Of a DNA stretch of 64,000 bases, positions 34,505-46,160 are shown one piece after another (the stretch's first letter is position 1; each line of letters begins with the position of its first letter). The translations under genes were made by a program, and so were the position numbers. The notes below the pieces were generated by a model, which saw only the letters and a list, made by a program, of their open reading frames with translations, was not told where the DNA came from and ran no database searches. The stretch comes from Amaurobius ferox (taxonomy: Eukaryota; Arthropoda; Arachnida; Araneae; Amaurobiidae). Location of the stretch: contig OX578144.1 of the NCBI GenBank assembly GCA_951213105.1, positions 85,449,015 through 85,513,014 on the forward strand, given 5' to 3'.

Positions 34505-35475
34505 ATAAATTCTTGTTTTTACTTTCCTTATAGACATAATGTATAAGGAAAGTATTGTGACGGGGACGAAAATTCGAATTCGAGTTTTCGACGAGAGAGC
34601 ACGTTTCAAGCATCCCTGATCACGAATCAAACAATTTTGAAGTGATGTCTGTGTGTGTGTGTGTGAGAGTGTGTGTGTGTGGGTGTGTGAAGGTATGTGT
34701 GTGTGTGTCAGTGAGTCTGTGGAGACGATAACTAACGAACGAATGAACCGATTCGAACCAAATTTGGTACAAAAATCATAATCCGTAAACACTGGAAGCC
34801 TATTGTTTTTATACGTAATCGAATGTCCAGAACACCCCTAAATTTTCGAATGAAATTTTGAAAAAATCGTCAAAAAATCAAAACCGCTAATAAAGTTATG
34901 CAAATAGACATTTCTTATGTAATTTTTCATTAGAAAACGATTAGCATAAATTTTAGAACGCTGACATGAACCGTTCTCGAGATATTGTACATTTTTTTAA
35001 AAAATAAATGAAAAAGTCATATAAAAAAAATTCCTATTGAGGAACATGTTCACTTTTCATATGTAATACCATGCGATAAATTGAGTGACATCATTCTCGT
35101 GGATCTAGCTCGTTCCATTCATGAAAAAATAAACTTTGAATAATAATTTTGTATTTGAACGCCAATAGTCATTTATCTGCTGTAAGAATAACTTTTTTCT
35201 TAGTGCATAACGCTTGGCGAGATTTTGGAGACGAATTTGGCGAAATGTCGCCAACTTGGCGACTTTTTTGAAATGTTGCTAAATTAATGAAAATCTTGCC
35301 AAATGGATAAAAATGATGTTAAATCAATGAAAATGACGACTAATTGTCGAAAATCCAATATCTTGGAAAGAATATTAGTATCTATTATAAGAAAAACTAT
35401 TTTTTTACTGTAAAAGTAGTAAATTTATTACATTATATCAGGAAAGTCATGTGTTGCCCACATCAGATTTTTTTA
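34505..35475 (+). mobile_element. family C repeat, copy C3
   Basis: Full copy. The start hairpin is ACTTTCCTTATAGACATAAT with GTATAAGGAAAGT, then ATTGTGACGGGGACGAAAAT, ATTCGAGTTTTCGACGAGAG, CAAGCATCCCTGATCACGAA, a GT-rich array, GACGATAACTAACGAACGAA, CGTTCTCGAGATATTGTACA, and the GTCGCCAACTTGGCGAC hairpin. It ends AGGAAAGTCATGTGTTGCCC, ACATCAGATTTTTTT. Confidence 0.7.
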
Positions 35476-36842
35476 TTCTTGTTTCTCATTTTAAAATTTT
35501 GTTGAGTTTTGTGAGATCATCATATCTCTGCGCTGGTGATCAGCAACGACATTCAAACCGTAGCCCACATGTGGTGAGGGGTGGTCAGTTGAGTATTTTC
35601 TTGCTAGCTATTAAAAGTTTCCTTTTTCCGTTCAAAGCCTAGTCAAAACCTAGATGCGTTTCGACATCCAGCTTTGTCATGGTCGTACGGAAGAATGAAA
35701 CCATGGCAAGTTTTATAAATAATTGTCTGCTATCATCATTTTATTTACAAAGCAATGTATGTTGTGATTACTTTATAAACTTACATATAAATTCAATATC
35801 TTAAACACTATATAAGGTATATTTATTTTTGTCTGCTCTTAATTTTATTTCAAAATTAAGTGAAATTACAAATACTGTAGTGTTAAATAACATCTGGACA
35901 ACTGCTATTTGTACTGGCTGTGTTTATATGAAACTAGGTTTAACTGATTTAATAAATATAGAAAAAATTTTCTGTTCCTTCTATAATGCATACTTTAGCA
36001 ACACGTTTTAAGAACGCTCCAATAAGGATTGAAAACACACTTCTCCACCTGCCAAGTCGAGGCATTAAATCCATTAAATTACTGCAACGATAATATATCC
36101 TTCTATAGGGAAGTAAACTCTACATTTCCCTACTTCAGATTTCAGAGCGAATAAATTAATTTGTGTTGCCGTTTCGCACAAATTCAAATTTTATCTGCGT
36201 GTTGAGAAAATTAAATTTATGTCATAAATGATGTTTGATAATGTAATGGGTTCACATATAAGTATAAAAGTTCAAATTTAAAATGAGAACTCGAAGCACT
36301 TATATTACAATAAAGGTCACATTTTCTGCTAAAATAGCAAAAGTACTTCGCGATACTATCTGATTTAATGCTCCGCAGCTAAATATACAATGCAATCCTA
36401 CCGTATCAAATTTATTCTATAGATTAAATCTCATCGCCACATATATGGAAGCAATAATGTATATGCATCATGCATAATTCAACGTTCATAAATATTCCTG
36501 ACTACCATTTTCGAAATCGAAACTCAATACAATGTTAGTGCATTTTCCAGAAAGAATAATGCCAAGATTATCGGACTGCTTTTATTAAACTGGCATCAGT
36601 TTATGAAACAGAGGTACAAAGTTTCATTCGAATTCAGTGAAAACATACCGCATTTGAACATAATCTCGTAAATAGTTTGATTTTGGACTAATCGCTATGT
36701 AAAAGTGATGGCTTTCAAAGTATTTGCTGTGGAACTTTCGGAAATATAACAAAACCATTATATTCAGAACCTATATATATTTCAGTAAACTATATAGATT
36801 CCTGTAAAAATACATAAGCAACCCAACAACTTATAAATAAGA
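35476..36842. other. intergenic DNA with a possible ribozyme-like remnant and family F-like block
   Basis: No supported gene. On the minus strand near 35650-35682, TGACAAAGCTGGATGTCGAA followed by ACGCATCTAGG resembles the degenerate CTGANGA...GAAAC motifs elsewhere, with almost no stem II. At 36470-36520 (minus), GGAATATTTATGAACGTTGA and ATTATGCATGATG match 20500-20535. The rest is AT-rich DNA. Confidence 0.3.
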
Positions 36843-37731
36843 AGAAAGATCAATCATGCATAAAGCATTGATTATGAAACACTTTCCAATTGAAATTCAA
36901 TTTTATTTAAACATCTCTAAAATGCGATACATTCAACGCTGAATTTTAAATTATCACAGCACTACAATAATTTATTATATTAGAAAACTTAAAACTTCAC
37001 CAAGGAAAATGAACTTTATTCAAATAACGTCATCGAAATATAAATCGTCTGGCTATCTATGTAAAAGCAATGAATATTTCATTCATATTAGTCATATTCC
37101 AGACTCCAGAGCTAAGTGATTTTGGTGAAAAATATTCAACAATTACTGTACAACTCACTTTGCAATCACTTGTTTGCATTCTACATCCATTAAAATTAGG
37201 CTTCGTTGTAGAAATAATTAAAGTTTGATGATCTTTTAAACTAAAAAATATTGTAATTGCGTTATCACATAATGTAGATGCACAGAAAATAGGGGAAAAT
37301 AAAACGGTTTTAGGACGGATGCAACACTAACTATGCATTTAAAATAATTTTTATAATCACGATTTTTCCACTGGGAGAAAAATATGGATGCTATATTTTA
37401 TTTTGAAGTGGATCACGTGATCTCTTCATATAATATGGGTGTAATTATTAATTTAATTTTTATTTAAAAAATTGCAGAACATATTTCGCTGAAATTGTTT
37501 AACATATTTTATAGGATAATTTGAATATTTCCTAAAATTTTCGAAGCAATTTGTGAATTTTAACTTCGCTTAAAAATGGGTGATGTTATTCATTTACATT
37601 CCCATATGTCCCACAGATCCTGCAAACGGACAGACAGACAGACAGGCAGACATTCATACAGACAGACAGACAGAATGAATGAATGAACGAAGTTATAAAC
37701 ACTTTTCAACGATGTTGTGAAGTGTTAATAA
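36843..37731 (-). mobile_element. family B repeat, copy B3
   Basis: Reverse copy. It opens AAGATCAATCATGCATAAAG then CATTGATTATGAAACACTTT (complement of the family end), contains TTGCGTTATCACATAATGTA and a GACAGACAGACAGGCAGACA array, and ends ACTTCGTTCATT-complement and AACACTTCACAACATCGTTG-type start sequence. It is shorter than B1 and B4, lacking an internal part of the 5' third. Confidence 0.65.
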
Positions 37732-38204
37732 ACAGTATCTGAGTATACACATTAAGACCGTCTATAGTAATGTGACCATGGTCAATCCAATACAGGCCAT
37801 TGCACAACGCTCCTTACAGAGAATTAAATAAGTTAGGAATACCAACCCACTCGGCAACAAATCAAACTAAAATAAAAATTTTAATTCCAAGCTTGTAGTG
37901 TATTGTTTAATTAATGGGAACTAAATTGATTCCTGTAGACGTTTATTTAACACAAACTAGTCACAAGCAAATTGCTTTTATATTCTTGAATGATGCGATA
38001 ATTAACACTTGCATGCACTGGAATCTAGAACATGGAGTTGAGAGGAAATAAAACTCCTATGGATGAAACGCTTGAAAATGGCAGAATGCTTTGAGAATTA
38101 TATCTAGATGCCGTGTGAATTATATCTAAGTGGTAGTAAAGTAGGTGCTGCATTTAGTTCACACTATATAAAGGCGTAGTATTTAGTATATGTATTTTTG
38201 ATTA
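37732..38204. other. intergenic DNA, no gene seen
   Basis: AT-rich, with no ORF and no recognised repeat. Confidence 0.4.
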
Positions 38205-38404
38205 TTTTTACTTTCCTTATATACATAATGTATAAGGAAAGTATTGTGACGGGGTCGAAAATTCGAATTCGAGTTTTCGACGAGACAGCACGCTTCAAGC
38301 ATCCCTGTACACGAATCAGACGTTTTTGAGGTGATGTCTGTGTGTGTGTGTGTCAGTGAGTCTCTGGAAACAATAACTCACGAAGGAATGGATCACGAAG
38401 GTGA

Positions 38405-38443
<39 letters not shown>

Positions 38444-39204
38444 AGACGATAACTGACGAACGAATGGACCGATTCAAATCAAATTTGGTACAAAAATTAC
38501 AATCCGTAAACACTGGAAGCTTATTGTTTTTATCCGCAATCGAATGTTCAGAACCCCCTAAATTTTCGAATAAAATTTTGAAAAAATCGTCAAAAAATCA
38601 AAACCACTAATAAAGTTACGCAAATAGGCATTTCTTCTGTAATTTTTCATTACAAAACGATTGACATAAATTTTAGAACGCTAACATGAACCGTTCTCGA
38701 GATATTGTATATTTAAAAAAAAAATATCAAAAAGTCATATAAAATTTAAAAAAATATTTCCTATTGAGAAACATGTTCACTTTTCATATGTAATACCATG
38801 CGATAAATTGAGTGACATCATTCTCGTGGGTCTAGCTTGATCCATTCATAAAAAAAGATACTTTAAATAATACTTTTGTATTTGAACGCCAATAGTCATT
38901 TATCTGCTGTAAGAATAACTTATTCCTTAGTGCATAACGCTTAACGAGATTTTGGCGACGAATTTGGCGGAATGTCGCCAATTTGGCGACTTTTTTAAAA
39001 TGTTGTCAAATTACCAAAAATCTCGCCAAATAGTTAAAAATGACGCTACATCAATGAAAATGACGACTAATTGTCGAAAATTCAATATCTTGGAAAGAAT
39101 ATTAGTATCAACTATAAGAAAAACCTATTTTTTTTTACTGTAAAAGTAGTAAATGCATTACATTATGTAAGGAAAGTCATGTGTTGCCCACATCAGATTT
39201 TTTA
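38205..39204 (+). mobile_element. family C repeat, copy C4
   Basis: Full copy: TTTTACTTTCCTTATATACA with TAATGTATAAGGAAAGT, then ATTGTGACGGGGTCGAAAAT, GCTTCAAGCATCCCTGTACA. The microsatellite block GTGATGTCTGTGTGTGTG is duplicated (38331 and 38401) with about 50 bp between. It ends AAGGAAAGTCATGTGTTGCC, CACATCAGATTTTTT. Confidence 0.7.
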
Positions 39205-39526
39205 ATTAAAAGTATGACATAATTAATCAGTATTTTTCCATAGTTGTAGGATAGAATACAGAATACACGGCGGTAAAAATAAATTGAAATGTAAAACAAT
39301 TTTGAATACGTAGGAATATTCTTTATCGTTTCAGTTCTACTTGGAATTGCGCTAATATTTTTTTTTACAAAATTGACAGTTTTAATTAGTATTTTAGTCC
39401 TATTGCCATAGAAATGCATATAATAGAGAGCGATTTAACTTATCCCAGGGCCACCTGAATTATTGTCTCAAACTTTTTTGGCTTTTTCTTAATATGAAGC
39501 CCTATCTCCTTATTTTTACTTCCATG
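39205..39526. other. AT-rich spacer
   Basis: No supported gene. The 80-codon minus ORF (39177-39419) overlaps the end of copy C4 and is not convincing. Confidence 0.35.
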
Positions 39527-39534
39527 ATCTAGAG
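39527..39534 (+). repeat. hAT target-site duplication, left (8 bp)
   Basis: ATCTAGAG directly precedes the left terminus and recurs at 41878-41885 directly after the right terminus. Eight base pairs is the length expected for hAT insertion. Confidence 0.85.
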
Positions 39535-41877
39535 CAGCCATTCTCAACCTGCGGCCCGTCGAGCTTTTGTGAGTGGCCCGGTAAAGGCATTCAAAAACTT
39601 AACAAACTGTCGGCGTTAAACTATTTAAAAGTTTGCTGGAAAATCTATCAATCGGTCGGCAAAAAGGCGAGATTGGAATTTAGGAGACTAGCCTATTGCC
39701 TGAATTCCGATCGCTTAGCGTCCCTTGTCATTTGAATCTGCAGCCTGCAGGTCACAACGAGTTTGTTTTTGTTTTGCTTGTGTCGTGCGGGTGCGAATTG
39801 CATGATATATTTTTCTAATTGTAAGAGTTGGTTAGTGATAACAAATCACAGTGAACTAACGACTGTTTTATGTGTGAAGCTATAGTTTTTAATTACCCAC
39901 CATGTCAAGAGTGTCTTTCAAATACAAACAAAATATATCCCACGAAAATAGATTGATTCAACACGATTGGGAAGCTGACTATTTTGTAGTGCAAATCAAA
40001 CGTGGTTCAGCAACTTGTTTGATTTGTCGTGAAAGTGTTATATTTAAAATGTATAATATTGTTCGTCACTTTACCATTAAGCACAAATCGTTCAATGGCA
40101 CTTTTCCTCTGGGATCTCCCATAAAACGTGAGAAATTGGCTTCTTTTAAAAAGTCATTGCAACAGCAATAAAATGTTATGTCGATGGCAATGTCACAAGA
40201 GACAGCGGTAACAAAGGCATCATGTAAAATTTGTTACACAAATGAAACCGCTTACTGATGCAGAAATTGTGAAGGAGTGTTTCGTAAATGCTTCCAATCT
40301 ACTGTTTAATAAGTTTAGTAACAAAAATCAAATAATTTCAGAAATAAGAAAACAGCTCTCAGATTCTACCTGTGTTAGAAGTATTTGTAATAATGTAATT
40401 GAAGACTTGACAAACTGCAAGTTTTTTAGTTTGGCTTTTGATTCCAGCGCGGATATTTCAGCAGCATCACGATGCTCGTTTTTTGTAAGATATAGTACTG
40501 AACAGTACTCAATTCGCGAAGATATTTTGAAATTTCTTCCAATAAAGGGCTGAACAAGGGCACAAATTATCCCTATATTATTTGCACTTTTCTTGAGCAG
40601 AACAAGATATATATAAAAACAATTAGTTTGCGTGTGTACCGATGGCTGTCTTTCAATGACTAGATTCGAAAATGGATTTATTTCCCTACTGAAACAGAAA
40701 TATAATCTGACAAATCTAATAACATTTCATTGCATTAATCAACAGGAAAACTTGGATGCACGTATTGGTAATCTCAAAATAGAAACTGTGGTGAAAACTG
40801 TCATAAGTATAGTGAATTATATCCGAGCACGAGAACTAAACCACAGAAAATTTAAAAGTCTTTTGGATAAAGTGGGTAGTCAATATAGTGACGTTCTTTT
40901 ATATAACTCGGTGCAATGGCTTAGCAGAGGAAAAGTTTTGGAAAGGTTTTTTTTTTCTTTGAGACAAGAAGTAATGTTGTTTTTACAGCAAAACAATAAA
41001 ATTTATAGTGATCTGTAAAATGATGGATGGTGGCGTATTCTAGCTTTTCTGTGCGACATTACAAAGGAGCTTAACAGTCTCAATAGGGATTTACAGGGTG
41101 GAAATAAGATAATTTCACAGATGGCGAATAAAATATTTGCTTTCGAATAAAAATTAAACATTTATTACGAAGAAATATAAAACCAAATACTTAAAAAATT
41201 TTCAACCATGACAAAACATAAACATGATGGCATTGATATTTCTTTAGAAAACTATACAATCATTTCAAATTATGTAACTGCATTATCCGAAGAATTTAAA
41301 GGTATATTTCATGATTTAAGGAAAATCAAGAACATGCTGCTGCTCGTAGAAAATCCCTGACACTTGGAACTGGTAATAATATCAGAACTGGCTGGTGTAT
41401 TGGGATGTAACTACGAAAAACCATTTGACGAACTTATTAACATGAAAAACAATACTCACCTGGAAGTTATTTTTATAGAAAAGAGGGAAAAGGAGTACGC
41501 CGAATTTTAGAAAATAGTGCTCGAACAATATAAGACTGTACAAAAATGTGCTTAAATTTTGCTCACGGTGTTCACATCAACGTATCTTTGTGAATCGTCC
41601 TACTCGCGAAAATGAAATATGCAAAGAATATATATAAAAGCCGGCTTACTGATTCCCATCTGGATGGCATTTTAAAAGTAGCATGTAGCAGTTACAAGCC
41701 TGATCTGAATAAGATTGTTAAAAAGAGTTCACAATATCAACAGTCTTATTAGTTTTATTCCTTGATAAATAAATACTTGGACTTATTTATGCTTTTTCAT
41801 TAATCCTTATGTTGCGGCCCATGTGAAATAGTTGTCATGTGTATGTGGCCTGAGAAAGAAAAGGTTGAGTATGGCTG
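39535..41877 (+). mobile_element. hAT DNA transposon (Charlie-like), decayed
   Basis: The left end is CAGCCATTCTCAACCTGCGG (then CCCG) and the right end, inverted, is CAGCCATACTCAACC, matching 14 of 15. The CAG...TCTCAACC...GCGGCCC signature is that of Charlie/ZBED-type hAT elements. Exact 8-bp duplications flank the element. The length (about 2.34 kb) and a central transposase remnant indicate a once-autonomous copy. Confidence 0.85.
39902..41750 (+). pseudogene. hAT-family transposase, broken (BED-type finger and DDE blocks)
   Basis: The first open piece (39902-40171, 89 codons) begins at an ATG in CACCATGTC and has a BED-like finger: C39-x2-C42 and H56-x4-H61. The second (40242-40553) carries FFSLAFDSSADIS, the first catalytic Asp region. 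The third (40632-41018) carries VCTDGCLSM, the second Asp region, and VQWLSRGKVLERF, a block conserved in GTF2IRD2/ZBED-like transposases. After 41018, frames with stops still read TKELNSLNRDLQG, FDELINMKN and TYLCESSYSRK (the C-terminal dimerisation region). At least one frame change and several stops break it. The usual His-Gln in 'I.HQ' reads as INQQ. It is not functional but is readily classifiable. Confidence 0.8.
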
Positions 41878-41885
41878 ATCTAGAG
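41878..41885 (+). repeat. hAT target-site duplication, right (8 bp)
   Basis: ATCTAGAG, identical to 39527-39534. Confidence 0.85.
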
Positions 41886-42662
41886 TATCTCATCTATCTC
41901 GCTAAAGTGCGTGTACCTAACTTACTCAATTCTCCGCTAGGAGCGCTGCAAACTGAGTCGATTGAGCATGGTTCTTTACTATAGAAAAATCTACCGCGTC
42001 CACTTAGAGATAATTTATTCCGAAGTTATTTGGGTTCTTAAGTACATTCTTAGGAATCTTTTATACATAACCAACATTGTTACACTCACTCTTATCACAA
42101 TTTGTAACAGATTGAATAAAGCATTAGTTTTGTCTGATCCTTTTCTTATTTTTTTACAAATATATATATTATTGTCAGCAATATGCTTTAACTAGCGAAT
42201 ATAATAAATATGACTGATTTAAGTTATTATACAAGGGCGATCATATTTTAAGTTCACGTTTTAAAGCCCTCTAAAAAGAATATAGCTGAACGTAAAGCTT
42301 CCAAACGTCCTAATATATTATAGTAAACCATGGTATTTTAGTTTCTGCGATAAAAATATTAGTTCGAACTCACCGCCAGAGAACTGAAAGTTACTTTATG
42401 CATAGTTAATAACGACCATTTTCTTATACGTTATCGTTTGTTATAATCGTCTGTTTAAATTAAATGCAAAATGCCTTCATATAATTTTTTTCAAGTAGGT
42501 TTTTTTCTTCTAAAAAATTGGAGGTCTAACATCCTATGCGGTCTCTTAAGTAAAAAGTTCAGTTAAAAACAGTTGTGTTATACAGAACAAAGTACAAAGA
42601 AAAAAAAAACTTGATGCAATAATTTACAATAGTCATGAAAAAATTTATAATTGAAGTAGCAT
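41886..42662. other. intergenic DNA, no gene seen
   Basis: The 77-codon ORF at 41962-42195 is hydrophobic low-complexity sequence with no recognised family. Otherwise AT-rich DNA. Confidence 0.35.
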
Positions 42663-43443
42663 TAAAAATCTGATGTGGACAGCACACGACTTTCGCTGCA
42701 GACTTATATTCACGTTCTCTTTATTATATTTTAATTTAATTCACTTTTAATTCAATTTGCGTTCTCATTTGGTAACTGGACTTATTTTCAAATGAGGCCT
42801 AGTGAAATACAAAAAACTGAGCTACCTCGTGAACGGCTAGACCTAGTGCAATGGGGTTGGTTTTATTATTTTTATCGTTAAGAAATACGTATAAAACAAG
42901 CATTTAATTGATATATTTGAGCATACCTAGATTTTTATTTTAGAGTTTGACGATTTTTGCGGGGCATTTTGCAAGAAAAGGCAGGTTATTTTTTTCCGTA
43001 TCATACCAAAATCTAATCAGCACTAGGGTTATCTACAAATGACTTATCTAGCAAATGTTGTAAAATTTGATTTAATAGTTTTTCAGCTTGAGTGGATTCA
43101 GGCATTTTTTTCGGGGGGGGGGGGGGGGTCATTTCGCAAAAAAAGTCAGGTTCTTTTATCCCGAATAGTAAGGGTCATATGTGACTTACCTACCAAATAT
43201 TACGAAATTTGGTCCATTAGTTTTTGAGTTAGAGCGGATACATACATTGCACAGACAGACACACAGACAGACACGCAGACAGGTAGACAGACATACAGAT
43301 ACACACACAAACGTTACGCTCAAAATATATTTTCGTATTCTAGAGGTCCCGAAACTCGTAGATAGGTCGAAAATTCGAGTTGCAATTTTGGGAATGATTC
43401 CAATACTTTCCTTATACAATACCATATATTGCAGGGAAAACTA
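42663..43443 (-). mobile_element. family A repeat, copy A8
   Basis: Reverse copy: AAAATCTGATGTGGACAGCA and CACGACTTTCGCTGCAGACT at the start, GTGAACGGCTAGACCTAGTG, a G17 run at about 43113-43129, an ACAGACAGACACG array, and ATGATTCCAATACTTTCCTT at the terminal hairpin. ORFs on both strands here are translations of this repeat. Confidence 0.7.
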
Positions 43444-45035
43444 CGAAAATGAGGAACAGTGGAATAGGATTTTTCTTCAATTTGACAAATCAATAATTTC
43501 CCCTCGATAGCTGACTCGCTTGCAGGGATTAACTCCAGCTTCAGACATCGCATACAATGCATCGGCACAATGCTGTTTGCAGCGGACTCTGTATTTGAAA
43601 GTAAAAATTCCAATTTTTAATAAACAATTACTAGTCGAATATTCCAGGTGATTGCAGTGGTTTGTTTTTTCTTGAGATTAGTGACTGTGCATCACAGTTT
43701 TCTCTAATTGTACATTTGTTGGTAATGAGGTCTTATAAAAATATAGACTTCCTACTTTTCTGAAAATACCTCCCACCGAAAATAATATATGAAAGAATTT
43801 CTTATTTCATTTTAACAAACTTTCAAATTGGACGTATGTATCTAAAACCAAATAACGAAGCACAAAAAACGAAGTCAACCATGCTAGAACACACTGTATA
43901 AAGCTTATGAAGAGTCCTCCACCGCATATTGGGATATATTTATATCATTGCCGAATTGTAGGGCGTTACTTAAGCGTTACTGCAGTTAATAAGCTGCTGC
44001 GACAAAATTTTGTCTCACAACTTTTGAACTGACAATATGGCAACGGATCGACAGTTTCCTATAGAATGTCCATCTCAATCACTAGAACAGAATCCACGCA
44101 TTGTTTGGCTATGGGAATACAATTGCTGAATTATAGGGCGTTTCTTAAGCTTTTCTGCAATTAATAGGCTCCTGTGTCAACATTTTGTCTGACAACATTA
44201 TTACGAGTTGACAGTTTCCTGTAAAATGTTGATCTGGATCACCTGAGTCGAATCTACACAATGTTTGGCCATCGATATACATTGGAAGCACATTTTCGGC
44301 GATAAGACTACAAATGTATCGGGGTTTAAAGGCAGCAGAAACCGGCTGTTCATTACATTCCGCTTGACGAGCTATGAACAATTGTATGAAACGAAATAGT
44401 CCATTTTCAACATTGCAGAAAATGGTGGAGGCAACTTTAAATATATGATAACCAAAGTATTAACTCTAAAATTATTTATAAAGTCAATACTACAAGAAAA
44501 CTCTAGGTTTTTTTACCTGCAGATGGTCTTTACGGACAAGTAACTTCTATTGCAGAAACTGAAGTCCAATAACTCTATATATTATATTTACAAGTTTGAA
44601 AACTCCATGTATAGTGATTTTCGTTTAAAATGGGAATTTTCACTATGATCGCATCATTAATTTATTGACTAATATTGATTCAAAATGTATCATTTATTAT
44701 GATATAAAATAATGTTATCGTGCTTGAAGCTATGTCATTCTCTTTTGAATAAAATATTGCATATAAAACAGTTGCATTCACTGCAAAGTATAACATAATT
44801 TTGTTTTATAATATACTATATTTTTTAAATTCTTAAAAGTAATATTTCAGATATTGACAGTTCTGCCTTGGTTTGAACTCACTGTTAATGAATAGGCTTT
44901 TGAGATTTATTGATTGAAAAAAACAATTCAAATATCAATCGATTTTCACAAAACGTATAGTGCTTCATGTAGGATAGAAAATACAATTTCGTAAGAACTG
45001 TTTTACAAAATTACTAAATAATACTGTCCATTCAT
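43444..45035. other. intergenic DNA with a tandem dimer
   Basis: No supported gene. Apart from the 175-bp dimer at 43946-44283 it is AT-rich. The 97-codon (43320-43613) and 78-codon (44145-44381) minus ORFs lie across repeats and match nothing I know. Confidence 0.35.
43946..44283 (+). repeat. tandem dimer, period about 175 bp
   Basis: CATTGCCGAATTGTAGGGCG at 43946 and AATTGCTGAATTATAGGGCG at 44121 each lead into TTAAGC, TGCARTTAATA, TTTTGTCTSACAAC, GACAGTTTCCT and AATSYAYRCAATGTTTGG-type blocks. The two units are diverged but collinear. Confidence 0.55.
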
Positions 45036-45800
45036 TCTTACTTTCTTATATGTAGTATTGAGAAAGTATTGTTTTGACTAAAATTTTCGATTTCGAGATT
45101 TTGATGACAATACATGTTTTAAGACTGCTGAACACGTTTTGACTATTTTTGAATTGATGCCCATTTGGCTGACCTTCCGATGTCTGTGGTCGATTTCTTG
45201 TGTATACACGATAGCAGTGCAAATATTAATGTATTTTACAAAACTTGATATCCGGTTTTGTTATAAAAAATCTAGAACTACATAGAAGCTTTTTAAATTC
45301 GAGTTAAAACTTTGATTTATATTCGAAATTTTATATTTTTTCATGGCAGCATAAACCCTTTTATGCAAAATGTGACGTAATCACGCATAAAAGGGTTTAT
45401 TTATGGTTCAATAACCACGAGACTTTATAATTTCAATCATTGTTGTGAAAAATAGCCGAGCTACAAATTTGCTTGTGACGTCATTAGTCCCTCTTAGGGG
45501 ACAAGTTAATCCCCAGGCAGGTACATTGTCATATATGGTATCAATCGAACGATTTTTTCAAGATCTTTAAAGTGAAGGGTAACACGTTGCCGTTGTAATT
45601 ATTTGAATCCGCAATACCGATTTTTTAAATGTATTCTTGTAAAATTTGAAAAGAAAAATGTTTCTAGTATGAGAAAATAATGTTGAGCCAGGTTAATTTG
45701 TTAAAAGATTTATTGAGCATTTGCTCATTTGGTAATTGTGAGTGTAATTTATTAAAAATATTTTCCTTTTTTATATCAAAAACGTGGAAAATTTCGAGAA
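45036..45800 (+). mobile_element. family D repeat, copy D1
   Basis: The start TTACTTTCTTATATGTAGTA with TTGAGAAAGTATTGTTTTGA follows the family A and C start pattern. The interior has a 16-bp perfect inverted repeat, ATAAACCCTTTTATGC at 45350 and GCATAAAAGGGTTTAT at 45386. TTTCAATCATTGTTGTGAAA, GACGTCATTA and AAAGTGAAGGGTAA recur in inverted order at 61560-61800. Non-coding; the 3' boundary is uncertain. Confidence 0.5.
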
Positions 45801-45959
45801 CTGTCCATACTAGCCTCTTATGAATGATGATATTCGTTTTTCAATTAAAAAATATCAAATATATAATATCCATTTATAGAACATTATTTAGGTTATCATG
45901 TTCTTAATTTCATTTACTTGATTTTCGAAAAAAAAAATTGAGAAATTGAGAGTCTAACG

Positions 45960-46160
45960 TTTCTCCGTTCATACCAAATTCAATAGGTCTCTAACGGCTC
46001 TCGATTGTACGAATCGCACCAAATTTCATTTGATTTTTATAATTTGTTCGAAAGATATCGCGTCCATAAACAGGTTCACATATATTTAAAAAAATGTTAA
46101 TTCATATTCAGGGATGCTCAAAGCGTGCTCAGTTTTAAATCCATCACAATAAAGACCCAA
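45960..46160 (-). mobile_element. family C-related 5' fragment
   Basis: On the minus strand, ATTGTGATGGATTTAAAACT then GAGCACGCTTTGAGCATCCC parallels the family C start (ATTGTGACGGG...AGCACGTTTCAAGCATCCC), and AATCAAATGAAATTTGGTGC parallels its CAAATTTGGTAC block. Diverged. Confidence 0.4.

Noticed and set aside
34680..34730. CRISPR-like or coding repeat
   Set aside because: Simple GT-rich microsatellite inside family C; no spacers and a eukaryotic context.
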